A DNA stretch of 53,886 nt from Paludibacteraceae bacterium (GCA_017450435.1 JAFSTO010000047.1:1-53886), one strand, 5' to 3'. Counted from the stretch's first letter, positions 9,031 through 17,750 are shown. The notes: a model not told the origin generated them from the sequence alone. Made by a program: numbers and translations.

Positions 9031-10239
9031 CTGCAAATCAGGAATAATAATATCGGTGTAATCCCGTACCTGCTCAGGTATGGGATTATTATTTGTCAGG
9101 AACACCGCTCTCATACCGGCATTAGCCGCGAACTGCATGTCCGTCAGGCTATCTCCCACCATTACCGCTCGCGAAAAATCCACCTCAGGGAAGTCACGCT
9201 TAGCCCTGAGTGCCATTCCTATAGCCGGTTTGCGGTCAGCACTGCCTGATGTAGCGAGATCGGCGCACACATATACGGCATCCACCCTGCCTCCGGCGGC
9301 TTGTATATCTGCGAGCATCAGTGCATGCACTGACTCCAAGTCAGCATTGCTCATCAAGCCTTTTCCGACCCCCTGCTGATTGCTGACCACAAAAATCCGC
9401 TTATACCGCTTAGCAAGCAGAGGCATAGTGTCCAACACACCGTGTATCCACTGCCATAAATCGGTATTTCGAACATAATCGCCCGGTAAGTGGCGGTTGA
9501 GCACACCGTCACGGTCAAGGAAAAGGAACTCATCAGAGGGAAAAAGACTAAGAAACTCTTTCTGCGCACGATAATAATCATCAGGCACGCCTATATCTAT
9601 GAAATAGCCCTCAGCACGAAGTGCGCAAAAGCCCTCTTGTCCCGCAAGAGGCTGCATCAAATCGTTTTCAAACGAGAACTTTTGCGGCAGCGCCAAAGTA
9701 AGCAGCCACTGCCTGTTGACCGCATACACCCCGCCATTGATAAGAGCCGGAACCGAATCGCCCATCTTCTCACAGAAAGAGACAACCTTATTCTGCCGGC
9801 ACTCCACCACACCATACCTGCTACCATCACTCACCTGCCTTAGAGCTACTGTAAGATTAGCATGACAAGACAAATGAAAATCACAAAAAAGGTGTAAGTC
9901 TATATCGAACAACGTATCGCCGTTCAGCACCAGAAAGTCATCACTTTTAAGCATCATCGCCGCTTGTCTCACCGCTCCGCCGGTAAAGAGAGGAGTCTGC
10001 TCTTGTGAGTAAGACAACTTCATACCCCTAAACGAATCTCCGAACCGCGCCGCTATGACCTCATGCTTATACCCTGTTGCCAACACTACATGTTTCAGTC
10101 CGGCATCAGCCAGCCGCATAAGAAGCCAGAACAAAAAAGGTCTGCCGGCGACAGGCGCAGCAGGTTTGGGTACATTGGCGACAACATGACTAAGACGTGT
10201 GCCAAATCCTCCGGCAAGAATAACAGCCTCCTCAATCAT
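9013..10239 (-). CDS. hddC: Fused heptose-1-phosphate guanylyltransferase / heptose-1,7-bisphosphate phosphatase
   Basis: A 408-residue bifunctional protein. Residues 1-226 are a sugar-1-phosphate nucleotidyltransferase of the HddC type (GGFGTR at 10-15, LNGD at 106-109). Residues 237-385 are a HAD-IIIA phosphatase of the GmhB type (DRDG at 242-245, SNQQGVGKG from 286, RKPAIGM at 336-342, GDSLTD at 362-367). Together they remove the C7 phosphate from D-glycero-D-manno-heptose 1,7-bisphosphate and activate the 1-phosphate with GTP. The zinc loop of classical GmhB (CxH...CxC) is largely missing: only C325 remains before RKP. The gene overlaps gmhA by 8 bp and ends a four-gene operon with GT4, hddA and gmhA. 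The domain calls are firm; the GDP rather than ADP product is inferred from pairing with HddA. Confidence 0.88.
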   Translation of the reverse strand: MIEEAVILAGGFGTRLSHVVANVPKPAAPVAGRPFLFWLLMRLADAGLKHVVLATGYKHEVIAARFGDSFRGMKLSYSQEQTPLFTGGAVRQAAMMLKSDDFLVLNGDTLFDIDLHLFCDFHLSCHANLTVALRQVSDGSRYGVVECRQNKVVSFCEKMGDSVPALINGGVYAVNRQWLLTLALPQKFSFENDLMQPLAGQEGFCALRAEGYFIDIGVPDDYYRAQKEFLSLFPSDEFLFLDRDGVLNRHLPGDYVRNTDLWQWIHGVLDTMPLLAKRYKRIFVVSNQQGVGKGLMSNADLESVHALMLADIQAAGGRVDAVYVCADLATSGSADRKPAIGMALRAKRDFPEVDFSRAVMVGDSLTDMQFAANAGMRAVFLTNNNPIPEQVRDYTDIIIPDLQTFGSL

Positions 10240-10810
10240 GCTTAAACATAACAGCCTCCACCATCTGACAAATAGCGTGTCCTACCAATATATGTGCCTC
10301 TTGAATACGCGGTGTATCAGTGGAGGGTATATTTATTAGATAGTCAGATAATTCCTTCATTTTTCCTCCTGTTTCTCCCGTGAAAGCTACAGTAATGACA
10401 CCTATTTCACGAGCCTTAACAAAAGCATTATATATATTAGCAGAGTTGCCTGACGTGGATATCCCGACAAGTACGTCCCCTTTTACACATGCTCCGTCAA
10501 TCATACGCGAATAGATAAGGTCGTATCCATAGTCGTTAGCAACAGCGGTCAGATAAGAGGTGTTGCAGTGCAATGCTTCTGAGTTAAGCGGCGGCCTGTC
10601 GAAGTAGAAACGTCCGGAAAGCTCGGCAGCAAGGTGTTGTGCATCGGCTGCACTACCTCCGTTGCCACACCACAAAACGCGATGCCCGTTCTGCAATGCA
10701 TCTATCAATACATCAGCAACACTGTTGATAGTGGCTATTAACTCTGTGTTCTCCAACAAACGAGTCTTGACAGCAATGCTGTCCTCTATAGATTGTCTTA
10801 TAACGTCCAT
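10232..10810 (-). CDS. gmhA: Phosphoheptose isomerase (sedoheptulose 7-phosphate isomerase)
   Basis: A 192-residue SIS-domain enzyme converting sedoheptulose 7-phosphate to D-glycero-D-manno-heptose 7-phosphate, the entry step to heptose precursors. The family motifs are clear: CGNGGSAADAQHLAAELSG (48-66) with the predicted catalytic E63, STSGNS phosphate loop (118-123) and IQEAHILVGH with the predicted catalytic H178. Length matches GmhA. It overlaps the upstream hddA by 13 bp and the downstream hddC fusion by 8 bp, so the three pathway steps are tightly coupled in one mRNA. Cytosolic. Confidence 0.94.
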   Translation of the reverse strand: MDVIRQSIEDSIAVKTRLLENTELIATINSVADVLIDALQNGHRVLWCGNGGSAADAQHLAAELSGRFYFDRPPLNSEALHCNTSYLTAVANDYGYDLIYSRMIDGACVKGDVLVGISTSGNSANIYNAFVKAREIGVITVAFTGETGGKMKELSDYLINIPSTDTPRIQEAHILVGHAICQMVEAVMFKHD

Positions 10811-11823
10811 GTCTTTAGTCCTTCCTGTGTAAATTCATATCTCTTAACTTGCCCTGCAAAACGGTTGCACAAAGCCTGTTCAACCGCATACCGGCTTGTG
10901 CCCGGGCAGTAGAAAAACATAAACCCTCCACCGCCGGCTCCACTCACTTTGCCGCCGGAGGCTCCGGCTGCGAGAGCGGTATTGTAGATATCATCCAGCA
11001 TCGGATTCGTTATCCCTTTTGCCGTTTGTTTCTTGTGTTCCCAGCCGAAAGCCAGAATCTTGCCTATAGCGTCTATATCTCCACGTAGTAAACACTCTTT
11101 CATCCACTCTGCCTGCCGTTTCAGTTGGTGCATTGCTTCGACTGAACGGTCGTTCTTAGCCGTTACATTGTCAATCTGACCACGGATAATCTCAGCGCTC
11201 ACCCTTGAAGTCTGTGTATAGTAGAGCAGAAGATTGTGCGCCAACTCATCCTGATAACGCTGGCGGATACGCAGAGGGTTAACAATAACCTTATCGTCCT
11301 TGAGAAACTGCATATAGTTAAATCCGCCGAAGGTGGCAGCATATTGGTCTTGCTTTCCGCCTGCCATATTGAGGTCAAGTCTCTCTATCTCGTATGCAAG
11401 TCTCGCCATATCATATTCGCCAAGCGGCAGTTTCAGCCATTCGGCAAAAGCACCGAGAATACTAACCACCAGAGTGCTGGACGTACCGAGTCCGCTACCT
11501 GCCGGCGAATCGACGTGGCTGGTGATGCGAAACGAAAGAGGGGCATGGGTAAACTCACGAACAACCCTGTTATACACTCCTCTTGCAAGAACGAAAAAAC
11601 CATCCGTCTCTATCTGCTCCTTCGCTTCACAGGTCTCTTCCAAACCGGCATCAGGGGATGAGAAGACTATACGTCCGTTGTCAAGAGGTTCGATAGTGGT
11701 GTAGGCGTATAGCGAAATAGTGGCATTCAGGATTGCCCCTCCATACAAATCAGAATAGGGGGACACATCCGTTCCCCCGCCTGCCAACCCGAGTCTTAAT
11801 GGTGCCTTACTGCGTATAAGCAT
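10798..11823 (-). CDS. hddA: D-glycero-alpha-D-manno-heptose-7-phosphate kinase
   Basis: A 341-residue GHMP kinase that phosphorylates heptose 7-phosphate at C1. It has the N-terminal APLRLGLAGGGTDV signature (about 7-20) typical of HddA, the ATP-binding loop PAGSGLGTSS (107-116) and the C-terminal glycine-rich GKVSGAGGGGF (291-301). HddA makes the alpha-1-phosphate that HddC turns into a GDP-heptose; this differs from the HldE route to ADP-beta-heptose. Fucokinase-like GHMP kinases look similar, but the operon with gmhA and an HddC/GmhB fusion settles the assignment. It lies 14 bp downstream of the GT4 gene. Confidence 0.92.
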   Translation of the reverse strand: MLIRSKAPLRLGLAGGGTDVSPYSDLYGGAILNATISLYAYTTIEPLDNGRIVFSSPDAGLEETCEAKEQIETDGFFVLARGVYNRVVREFTHAPLSFRITSHVDSPAGSGLGTSSTLVVSILGAFAEWLKLPLGEYDMARLAYEIERLDLNMAGGKQDQYAATFGGFNYMQFLKDDKVIVNPLRIRQRYQDELAHNLLLYYTQTSRVSAEIIRGQIDNVTAKNDRSVEAMHQLKRQAEWMKECLLRGDIDAIGKILAFGWEHKKQTAKGITNPMLDDIYNTALAAGASGGKVSGAGGGGFMFFYCPGTSRYAVEQALCNRFAGQVKRYEFTQEGLKTWTL

Positions 11824-11837
11824 ATTTAATCAATCAT

Positions 11838-12986
11838 TTACCATTTATCATTTACAGAACTTAAGCATGCCGCGGTCATACCAGACCACGCATATTTTTG
11901 CTTTTCATTCTTTATGTTTTCCGCAAAAACAGTCTTTCTCTTCTCAGGACTCATCTCTGCAAAATTGTTGAGTGCCTTAGCAATATCACCCTCGTCCACC
12001 TTGCACACATATCCCACTTTTCCGTCAGGCACTATCTCTGCCAGTCCTCCCACATCGGTTACCAGCATTGGTTTCTCGAAGTGGTAAGCAATCTGCGTCA
12101 CGCCGCTCTGCGTAGCCGTCTTATATGGCTGCACAACAAGGTCTGCTGCTGAGAAATACATACGAACCGTGTCATCAGGGATAAAATCCGAGCGCCAAAT
12201 AACTTTTCCTGTCAGCTTCAACTGCTCTTCAATGTCCTTATACTGCTGCGCATTGTTATAAAACTCACCTGCAACAACGAGACGCAAATCAGGATGCTTC
12301 TCTATTGAACGGGCGTATGCTTTGAGCAATATATCCAACCCCTTATAGTCACGAATAAAACCAAAGAAAAGCAGTATAGTCTTGTCAGCGGGCAGGTTCA
12401 GCACTCTGCACGCCTCATCGCGGTTCACCGGCTTCCCGAAATTGTCATATAGCGGGTGTGGCGACAAAAGTACTCTTTCGTGACAAGCAGCAGGAAGAAA
12501 AGCAAGACAATCTTGACGAACACTGTCAGACATCGCTACAAAACCGTCAACACTCCTAATGAAATATCTGACAAGCAGCTTGTCATAGAAATGTCTTTCA
12601 TGCGGAATCACATTGTCCAAAATTGACACAACCTTCACTCCGTGTCTTCTCGCCAATCGCGCAATAGAGCCCAGACATGGAGCCATCAGCGGCGTCCAGA
12701 ACTTGATAATCAGCACGTCTATTTTCAGGTCACATATCAGTCTGCCGGCTCTATGCCAAGAAATAGGCTCTATACTGTTCATCACACGGTAAATAGACAA
12801 GTCGTCAGGTTTCTGCGAATCAGAGTATTGCGTTTTTCCGGGGAAAAGAAAATCCGGATACTGCATTGTAAAAGTAAAGATACTTACCTCATGCCCTTCA
12901 GCCATAAACTGCCTTGCCAACCTCTCGTTAAAGGCCGACAACCCTCCCCTATAGGGCCACGATGTTCCTAAGAGTCCTATTCGCAT
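11838..12986 (-). CDS. Glycosyltransferase family 4 (GT-B), probable core or surface-glycan enzyme
   Basis: A 382-residue GT-B retaining glycosyltransferase. The N-terminal half starts MRIGLLGTSWPYRGGLSAFNERLARQ-like, giving the glycine-rich acceptor-side motif. The C-terminal GT4 nucleotide-sugar domain has ILLFFGFIRDYKGLDILLKA (about 210-229) and the terminal E-x7-E region (about 300-330, GVTQIAYHFEKPMLVTDVGGLAEIV). No membrane helix is present, so it acts on the cytosolic face. As first gene of the heptose operon it may transfer heptose or the next sugar of the core oligosaccharide, but donor and acceptor cannot be read from sequence. A promoter lies just upstream (13014-13045). Confidence 0.87.
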   Translation of the reverse strand: MRIGLLGTSWPYRGGLSAFNERLARQFMAEGHEVSIFTFTMQYPDFLFPGKTQYSDSQKPDDLSIYRVMNSIEPISWHRAGRLICDLKIDVLIIKFWTPLMAPCLGSIARLARRHGVKVVSILDNVIPHERHFYDKLLVRYFIRSVDGFVAMSDSVRQDCLAFLPAACHERVLLSPHPLYDNFGKPVNRDEACRVLNLPADKTILLFFGFIRDYKGLDILLKAYARSIEKHPDLRLVVAGEFYNNAQQYKDIEEQLKLTGKVIWRSDFIPDDTVRMYFSAADLVVQPYKTATQSGVTQIAYHFEKPMLVTDVGGLAEIVPDGKVGYVCKVDEGDIAKALNNFAEMSPEKRKTVFAENIKNEKQKYAWSGMTAACLSSVNDKW

Positions 12987-13013
12987 AGAGTTACGCTTTT
13001 ACAAAACGGACTA

Positions 13014-13045
13014 CAAAGATACTTTATTTTTTGCATAAATGCAAA
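13014..13045 (-). promoter_or_regulatory. Promoter of the GDP-heptose operon
   Basis: On the minus strand TTTG at 13045-13042, a 20-bp spacer and TATCTTTG at 13021-13014. Transcription should start near 13007, about 20 nt before the ATG at 12986. It is back-to-back with the kdsD promoter (13081-13112), leaving about 35 bp between the two -33 boxes. Confidence 0.75.
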
Positions 13046-13080
13046 TAATAGCATTTTTTTTATAGTTTTATTATCAAATT

Positions 13081-13112
13081 ATTGCGCATTCCTTTATTTT
13101 TTTGTACCTTTG
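13081..13112 (+). promoter_or_regulatory. Promoter of the kdsD / glycerophosphate operon
   Basis: ATTG at 13081-13084, a 20-bp spacer and TACCTTTG at 13105-13112. Transcription should start near 13119. A longer frame opening with TTG at 13102 would begin inside the promoter, so the ATG at 13147 is the start of kdsD. Confidence 0.7.
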
Positions 13113-13146
13113 TATTCCATTATCATGCTCTCAAAGCATTCGAAAC

Positions 13147-14115
13147 ATGATTAACCAAACAGCAATAGATTGTCTTAAAAACGAAGCCGATGCCATTCTT
13201 TCTCTCATTCCTCGTATCGACGACAATTTTGCACAAGCAGTGCAAATGATATTGGAGTGCAATGGAAAGGTTATTGTCACCGGTGTTGGAAAGTCCGGAC
13301 ATATAGCCACGAAGATAGCTGCCACGTTTGCCTCTATCGGCACACCGGCCTTTTTCCTCAACCCGTTAGATGCATACCACGGCGACCTCGGTATGCTTGG
13401 TGGTGACGACCTTGTGCTTGCCATATCCTATTCAGGAGCCACTGAAGAACTGCTGCGCTTTCTTCCGCTCATCAAGCAGAAAGGGCTGAAGGTGATAGGC
13501 TTATCCGGCAACCCCGACTCTTTGTTAGCACAACTCTCGGATATTCATCTAAACATCGCAGTGTCTCACGAAGCAGACCCTCTCAACCTTGTCCCGACCT
13601 CTTCCACGACAGTGACCTTAGCGTTAGGTGACGCTTTGGCTTGTGCACTCATTGAGGCACGTCATTTCCAGCCATCAGACTTTGCTATGCTTCACCCCGG
13701 AGGCGACCTGGGCAGACGACTGCTCGGCAAGGTGGAGGATATAATGGTCAAAGACAACCTACCCTTTGTTTCTCCATCGGACACCATGCAACACGCTATC
13801 GCCGTCATCACACGTGGCACACTCGGCGTAGCTGTAGTGACAGAGACCGACAACCGCCGATTGGTAGGCATACTGACCGATGGCGACGTACGACGGGCTA
13901 TGCAACGACTCGGACAAGCGTTTTTTTCCACACCGGTATGCGACATCATGTCGCGCAACCCCAAAACAATACTGCGCACCGCAAAGATTGTGGATGCCGG
14001 CGAAGAGATGAATCACTATTCGATTCACACACTTGTTGTTCTCAATCAAGACAATTCAGTCTGCGGCATAATAGACTCGTTCTCATGCCTACCGGGAACA
14101 CGGTTTTATCACTAA
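13147..14115 (+). CDS. kdsD: D-arabinose-5-phosphate isomerase (KpsF/GutQ family)
   Basis: A 322-residue cytosolic enzyme that interconverts ribulose 5-phosphate and arabinose 5-phosphate, the first committed step to Kdo for the LPS inner core. It has an N-terminal SIS domain (GVGKSGHIATKIAATFASIGTPAFF at about 43-67, split here only for description; the SYSGATEEL phosphate loop; the HPGGDLGRRLL motif) and two CBS domains (about 200-255 and 265-320). The very C-terminus, GIIDSFSCLPGTRFYH, departs from the usual GIIHLHDLLRAGI ending but is the right length, so I do not call it broken. It opens the plus-strand envelope operon and diverges from the heptose operon, which joins the two inner-core sugar precursors at one control point. 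Confidence 0.9.
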   Translation: MINQTAIDCLKNEADAILSLIPRIDDNFAQAVQMILECNGKVIVTGVGKSGHIATKIAATFASIGTPAFFLNPLDAYHGDLGMLGGDDLVLAISYSGATEELLRFLPLIKQKGLKVIGLSGNPDSLLAQLSDIHLNIAVSHEADPLNLVPTSSTTVTLALGDALACALIEARHFQPSDFAMLHPGGDLGRRLLGKVEDIMVKDNLPFVSPSDTMQHAIAVITRGTLGVAVVTETDNRRLVGILTDGDVRRAMQRLGQAFFSTPVCDIMSRNPKTILRTAKIVDAGEEMNHYSIHTLVVLNQDNSVCGIIDSFSCLPGTRFYH

Positions 14116-14180
14116 ATCTTTTTATCAAGGCATTTACTGCCATCGAATTAATTCACCTAAACATAATTTAGAAAAACACT

Positions 14181-15638
14181 ATGACCGACAAACAATTTTG
14201 CATGAGCTCTTATCTTGCCTTCCGCTATATAGAGCGTAGCGACAAAGATTTTTACGACGGCCTGAAACATGAAAATATACGCCCTATACCGCAAGAGGAA
14301 ACGATACCAGTACATACAACGGCAGACATTGACCGTGAAATACAGAAACAGTTTGACGCTCTTAGAGGCAAACGTCTCGGAATATTCCTGTCAGGCGGCA
14401 TGGACTCAGCATGCCTTGCGTCATATATGAAGGGCGCAGATGCCTACACTTTCCGTTTCTTAGGTGGAGAGTTTCAAAAAGAAGAACTGCGCAAGGCGGA
14501 ATATTACGCCAAATACTATGGTCTTAACCTGCACTATGTTGACATTGACTGGAGCATAGTCGAGAAATATCTTGCACCATGTATGGAGCACAAAGGTGCT
14601 CCGGTTCATTCTATTGAACCACAACTTCTTGCAGGAGCATTACAAGCCAAGGCAGACGGAATAGAACTAATGATTATCGGCGAGAGCAGTGACCTACTGT
14701 TCGGCGGTATGGACAAACTGCTTGCTAAAGACTGGGAATTCGATGAATTTTCCAAACGCTATACCTTTACTGAGCCCGCTGATATCCTACGCGAGCCGGT
14801 AGATATGAGTTATCTGTACGAACGCTATCGTCAAGGCAACAAGATTGACTTCATGCGTTTTATGGACGAGGTGTTTTCAATAGAAAGCAGCAGTTCGTAT
14901 CTTAATGCCTTTGCAGTAGCTGACATGCCTTACCTTGATCCCTATGCCAAACTACGCATGGCTGAGCCACTGGACCTCAATAGAGTACGCAACGGTGAAC
15001 CCAAATATCTTATTCGAGCACTTTTCCACTCTAAATATCCTGACATACCAATTCCTGACAAAACCCCGATGCCTCGCCCGGTTGACGAGTATTTCAAAGA
15101 ATGGAGCGGTCCTACACGTCCGGAGTTCCGCCGGGATATTGACATGACCCGACTAAGCGGAAACCAGAAATGGCAATTATATTGTCTTGAGCAATTTTTG
15201 AACATGCACGAACCTCTTCGCATCGGATATACAACAGGCGTGTATGACCTCTTTCATATAGGACATCTCAACCTGCTTCGCAAAGCAAAAGCACAATGTG
15301 ATTACCTGATAGTCGGTGTATCCACGGACGAGCTGGTCGGATATAAAAACAAACATGCAGTTATTCCCTTTGCCGAACGCAAAGAGATAGTGAAAGCCAT
15401 ACGCTACGTAGATGAAGTGGTCACACAGGCTGACATGGATAAATTGGCAGCATGGCGCAAATATCATTTCAACGTTATGTTTGTAGGCGATGACTGGAAA
15501 GGAACCGACAAGTGGAATAAAATCGAACAAGACATGAAGCAAGTCGGCGTTGAACTTGTATATTTCCCATATACCAAAGGAACATCATCAACGCTCATAA
15601 ACGAAACTCTAAACAAACTACGCGGAGAACATGCTTAA
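14181..15638 (+). CDS. Fusion of asparagine-synthase-like PP-loop domain with glycerol-3-phosphate-type cytidylyltransferase
   Basis: A 485-residue protein with two unrelated enzyme domains. Residues about 45-300 are an asparagine-synthase-type ATP pyrophosphatase with the PP-loop SGGMDS at 71-76 and GESSDLLFGG at about 167-176. The N-terminal Cys-glutaminase domain of true asparagine synthetase is absent. Residues about 346-480 are a nucleotidyltransferase of the TagD/TarD class: TTGVYDLFHIGH with the HxGH motif at 359-362, and the TKGTSST loop (465-471) equivalent to the RTEGISTT motif. The second half should make a CDP-activated polyol phosphate such as CDP-glycerol. The first half should adenylate a carboxylate or similar group and pass it to an amine. 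The next gene is a CDP-glycerol-type transferase whose ATG overlaps this stop region by 8 bp. The domain calls are firm; the joint product is unknown. Confidence 0.85.
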   Translation: MTDKQFCMSSYLAFRYIERSDKDFYDGLKHENIRPIPQEETIPVHTTADIDREIQKQFDALRGKRLGIFLSGGMDSACLASYMKGADAYTFRFLGGEFQKEELRKAEYYAKYYGLNLHYVDIDWSIVEKYLAPCMEHKGAPVHSIEPQLLAGALQAKADGIELMIIGESSDLLFGGMDKLLAKDWEFDEFSKRYTFTEPADILREPVDMSYLYERYRQGNKIDFMRFMDEVFSIESSSSYLNAFAVADMPYLDPYAKLRMAEPLDLNRVRNGEPKYLIRALFHSKYPDIPIPDKTPMPRPVDEYFKEWSGPTRPEFRRDIDMTRLSGNQKWQLYCLEQFLNMHEPLRIGYTTGVYDLFHIGHLNLLRKAKAQCDYLIVGVSTDELVGYKNKHAVIPFAERKEIVKAIRYVDEVVTQADMDKLAAWRKYHFNVMFVGDDWKGTDKWNKIEQDMKQVGVELVYFPYTKGTSSTLINETLNKLRGEHA

Positions 15639-16818
15639 ATTTATTGCCTATATACTCTGCTATATATTCTATCCTCTGTCTTTTATCTTTCCAAGAAGCA
15701 AAGACATCTATGTTTTCGGTGCCTTTCACGGCGCATTCATTGACAACCCGAAATATCTGTTTCTTTACTGCAACGAACACCTGCCCAATAAACACTGCAT
15801 TTGGCTAAGTACCTCAAAAGAAGCTGTTAACCAAGTGCGCCGTCTGGGATATGAAGCATACCACATGGGAACAATTAAAGGCTGGTGGTATGGACTGCGC
15901 GCCAAATATTGGTTTATCAACTGCTATACATCTGATATCCTTTTCTGCATTGCCGGCGGTGCTACTGTCGTTAATTTATGGCACGGTGTACCAATGAAAT
16001 GTATAGAATTCGGAATAACAAAAGGAGAATTGAAGAAAAGATATATTGACAAAGAGTTCCGGGAAGTATTTTACCACCCGGCCTCTTTTCGCCGGCCGGA
16101 CTATTTTGCCTCTACAACTCCTTTCTTTGACGAAGTATTCTCCACATCATTCAGAATCGACAAAAGCCGTTGTCTTCATATCGGGTGCGCACGCAACCAA
16201 CTATTGATACAACCAAAAGAGAACACACTTGCCCATATTAGGAAATACGAAAGTCCTGCTGCTAAAGAAATTATCGATAAAATATCACATTACCGGACCG
16301 TATATGTATATATGCCCACATGGCGAGATAGTCAGTTGGAAATATTTGCCAACGGCTTCGACCTTGAACAGTTCAACTCTGTTCTACAGCAAACAGACAG
16401 TATAGCACTGATGAAACCGCATATTAATACAAAGTACGACAACACTCAAACCTACTCGAACCTTATATTCATTGACGGCAGCGTGGATATTTATCCCATT
16501 CTTCCATTTACGGACGTATTGATAACCGACTACTCCGGAACCATTTATGACTACATTCTTATGCCCGAAAAAGGAATAATACTATTCCATTATGATTACG
16601 ATGAGTATGTACAAGAACGCGAATTTATTTTTGATATACGCGAAAATATAGCAGGCAAACAAGTATTCACCTTTGAAGAATTACTTGCAGCCATCAAAAC
16701 AAAAGACCATAACGTTGACAACGCCAAACGTCAATTTATAATAGATAAGTTTTGGGGTGACACCATGCAACACGATGTATGCGTAAATACTCTCAAACAA
16801 CTAAAAATCCTATCATGA
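15631..16818 (+). CDS. CDP-glycerol:glycerophosphotransferase family protein
   Basis: A 395-residue member of the TagB/TagF (Glyphos_transf) family. It has a hydrophobic N-terminus (about 3-20) that can dip into the inner membrane, NLWHGVPMK (115-123) with the family's catalytic-type His at 118, KPHINTKY in the second half and TDYSGTIYDY (299-308), the conserved nucleotide-binding segment. In Gram-positives such enzymes build teichoic acids. In a Gram-negative locus with Kdo and heptose genes, transfer of a glycerol phosphate or related group to a core or surface glycan is the likely role. It overlaps the cytidylyltransferase fusion by 8 bp and the next glycosyltransferase by 4 bp (ATGA), so donor synthesis and transfer are coupled. 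Confidence 0.9.
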   Translation: MLKFIAYILCYIFYPLSFIFPRSKDIYVFGAFHGAFIDNPKYLFLYCNEHLPNKHCIWLSTSKEAVNQVRRLGYEAYHMGTIKGWWYGLRAKYWFINCYTSDILFCIAGGATVVNLWHGVPMKCIEFGITKGELKKRYIDKEFREVFYHPASFRRPDYFASTTPFFDEVFSTSFRIDKSRCLHIGCARNQLLIQPKENTLAHIRKYESPAAKEIIDKISHYRTVYVYMPTWRDSQLEIFANGFDLEQFNSVLQQTDSIALMKPHINTKYDNTQTYSNLIFIDGSVDIYPILPFTDVLITDYSGTIYDYILMPEKGIILFHYDYDEYVQEREFIFDIRENIAGKQVFTFEELLAAIKTKDHNVDNAKRQFIIDKFWGDTMQHDVCVNTLKQLKILS

Positions 16819-17750
16819 GAAGCTTGCAAACATATCTTGAGATTCTGAAGAAGAAAGGCTTTTACGTGTGCTTTCAGGAGCTGCGCAAAGCAGTGCAACC
16901 AATATGGATTACCCGTCAACGCGGTGCTATTGAGCGCATCATGCAAGAACGCTCCTATCGCTATCTGCTTCGCCACTATTCTCAAGTAGCCGCCGAGCCG
17001 CTCAGAGAAAATAGTGACTTGCCACAACATGAACAAACGACCATTTCCAAGCATATTTGGATATGTTGGCTGCAAGGCGAAGACCAAATGCCGGACATTG
17101 TGAAAAAATGCTATAACTCTGTCAAAACGTTTGCCCCTGACTATACAGTCCACCTCATCACCAATGTCAACCTGTTTGAGTATGTCAGCCTGCCGGAGCA
17201 TATCGTTAGCAAGTATCGTAAAGGCATCATATCTTTCACTCACTTTTCTGATATTCTGCGCACCTGCCTTCTCTACGAACACGGCGGCTTATGGTTAGAC
17301 TCCACCGTTCTGCTGACCGGTCCACTTCCTACGTATGTTACATCCGAACCTATCTTCGTCTATCGTCCGTCATGGCTACAAGATACACGTTCGGCACTTA
17401 GCAGCTGGCTCATTGCTGCGATACCACACCACCCTCTTACTGCAAAACCACGGCAACTGCTCTTTGAATACTGGAAGCGTGAGAACAAACTGCGAGACTA
17501 CTACCTCTATCATCTTCTCTTCCGTATTGCGACAGAGAAAAACAGCGCGTGCCGCCAAGCATACATGCAAATGCCGTATATCTGCAACGCCGCACCTCAT
17601 ACGATGCAATACCGCATCTTTGAACCATATACCGACACATTGTGGCAACAGATAACCCGGCAAAGCAGTATTCACAAACTATCATGGAAATTCAAAGATG
17701 AGCAGAAAAACATACCTGACACCATATACCAACATGTCCTTTCGCTATGA
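16815..17750 (+). CDS. Glycosyltransferase with DXD-like motif (GT32/capsular polysaccharide type)
   Basis: A 311-residue GT-A-type glycosyltransferase resembling the Caps_synth/GT32 sugar transferases. It has the opening strand HIWICWLQGEDQMP (about 80-93), the FTHFSDILRTCLLYEHGGLWLD run with HGGLWLD at 156-162 in place of the usual YGGIYLD, and a following STVLL. The start at 16815 is chosen because its ATG overlaps the TGA of the preceding gene (ATGA). An ATG 36 bp further upstream is possible but would overlap more and adds polar residues. No signal peptide. The donor and acceptor are unknown; the locus suggests a step in the same surface glycan. Confidence 0.8.
   Translation: MRSLQTYLEILKKKGFYVCFQELRKAVQPIWITRQRGAIERIMQERSYRYLLRHYSQVAAEPLRENSDLPQHEQTTISKHIWICWLQGEDQMPDIVKKCYNSVKTFAPDYTVHLITNVNLFEYVSLPEHIVSKYRKGIISFTHFSDILRTCLLYEHGGLWLDSTVLLTGPLPTYVTSEPIFVYRPSWLQDTRSALSSWLIAAIPHHPLTAKPRQLLFEYWKRENKLRDYYLYHLLFRIATEKNSACRQAYMQMPYICNAAPHTMQYRIFEPYTDTLWQQITRQSSIHKLSWKFKDEQKNIPDTIYQHVLSL

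Noticed and set aside
13102-13146. Extension of kdsD by 15 codons from a TTG.
   Set aside because: The TTG is inside the promoter's -7 region, so it cannot be in the mRNA; the extra residues do not resemble KpsF/GutQ proteins.
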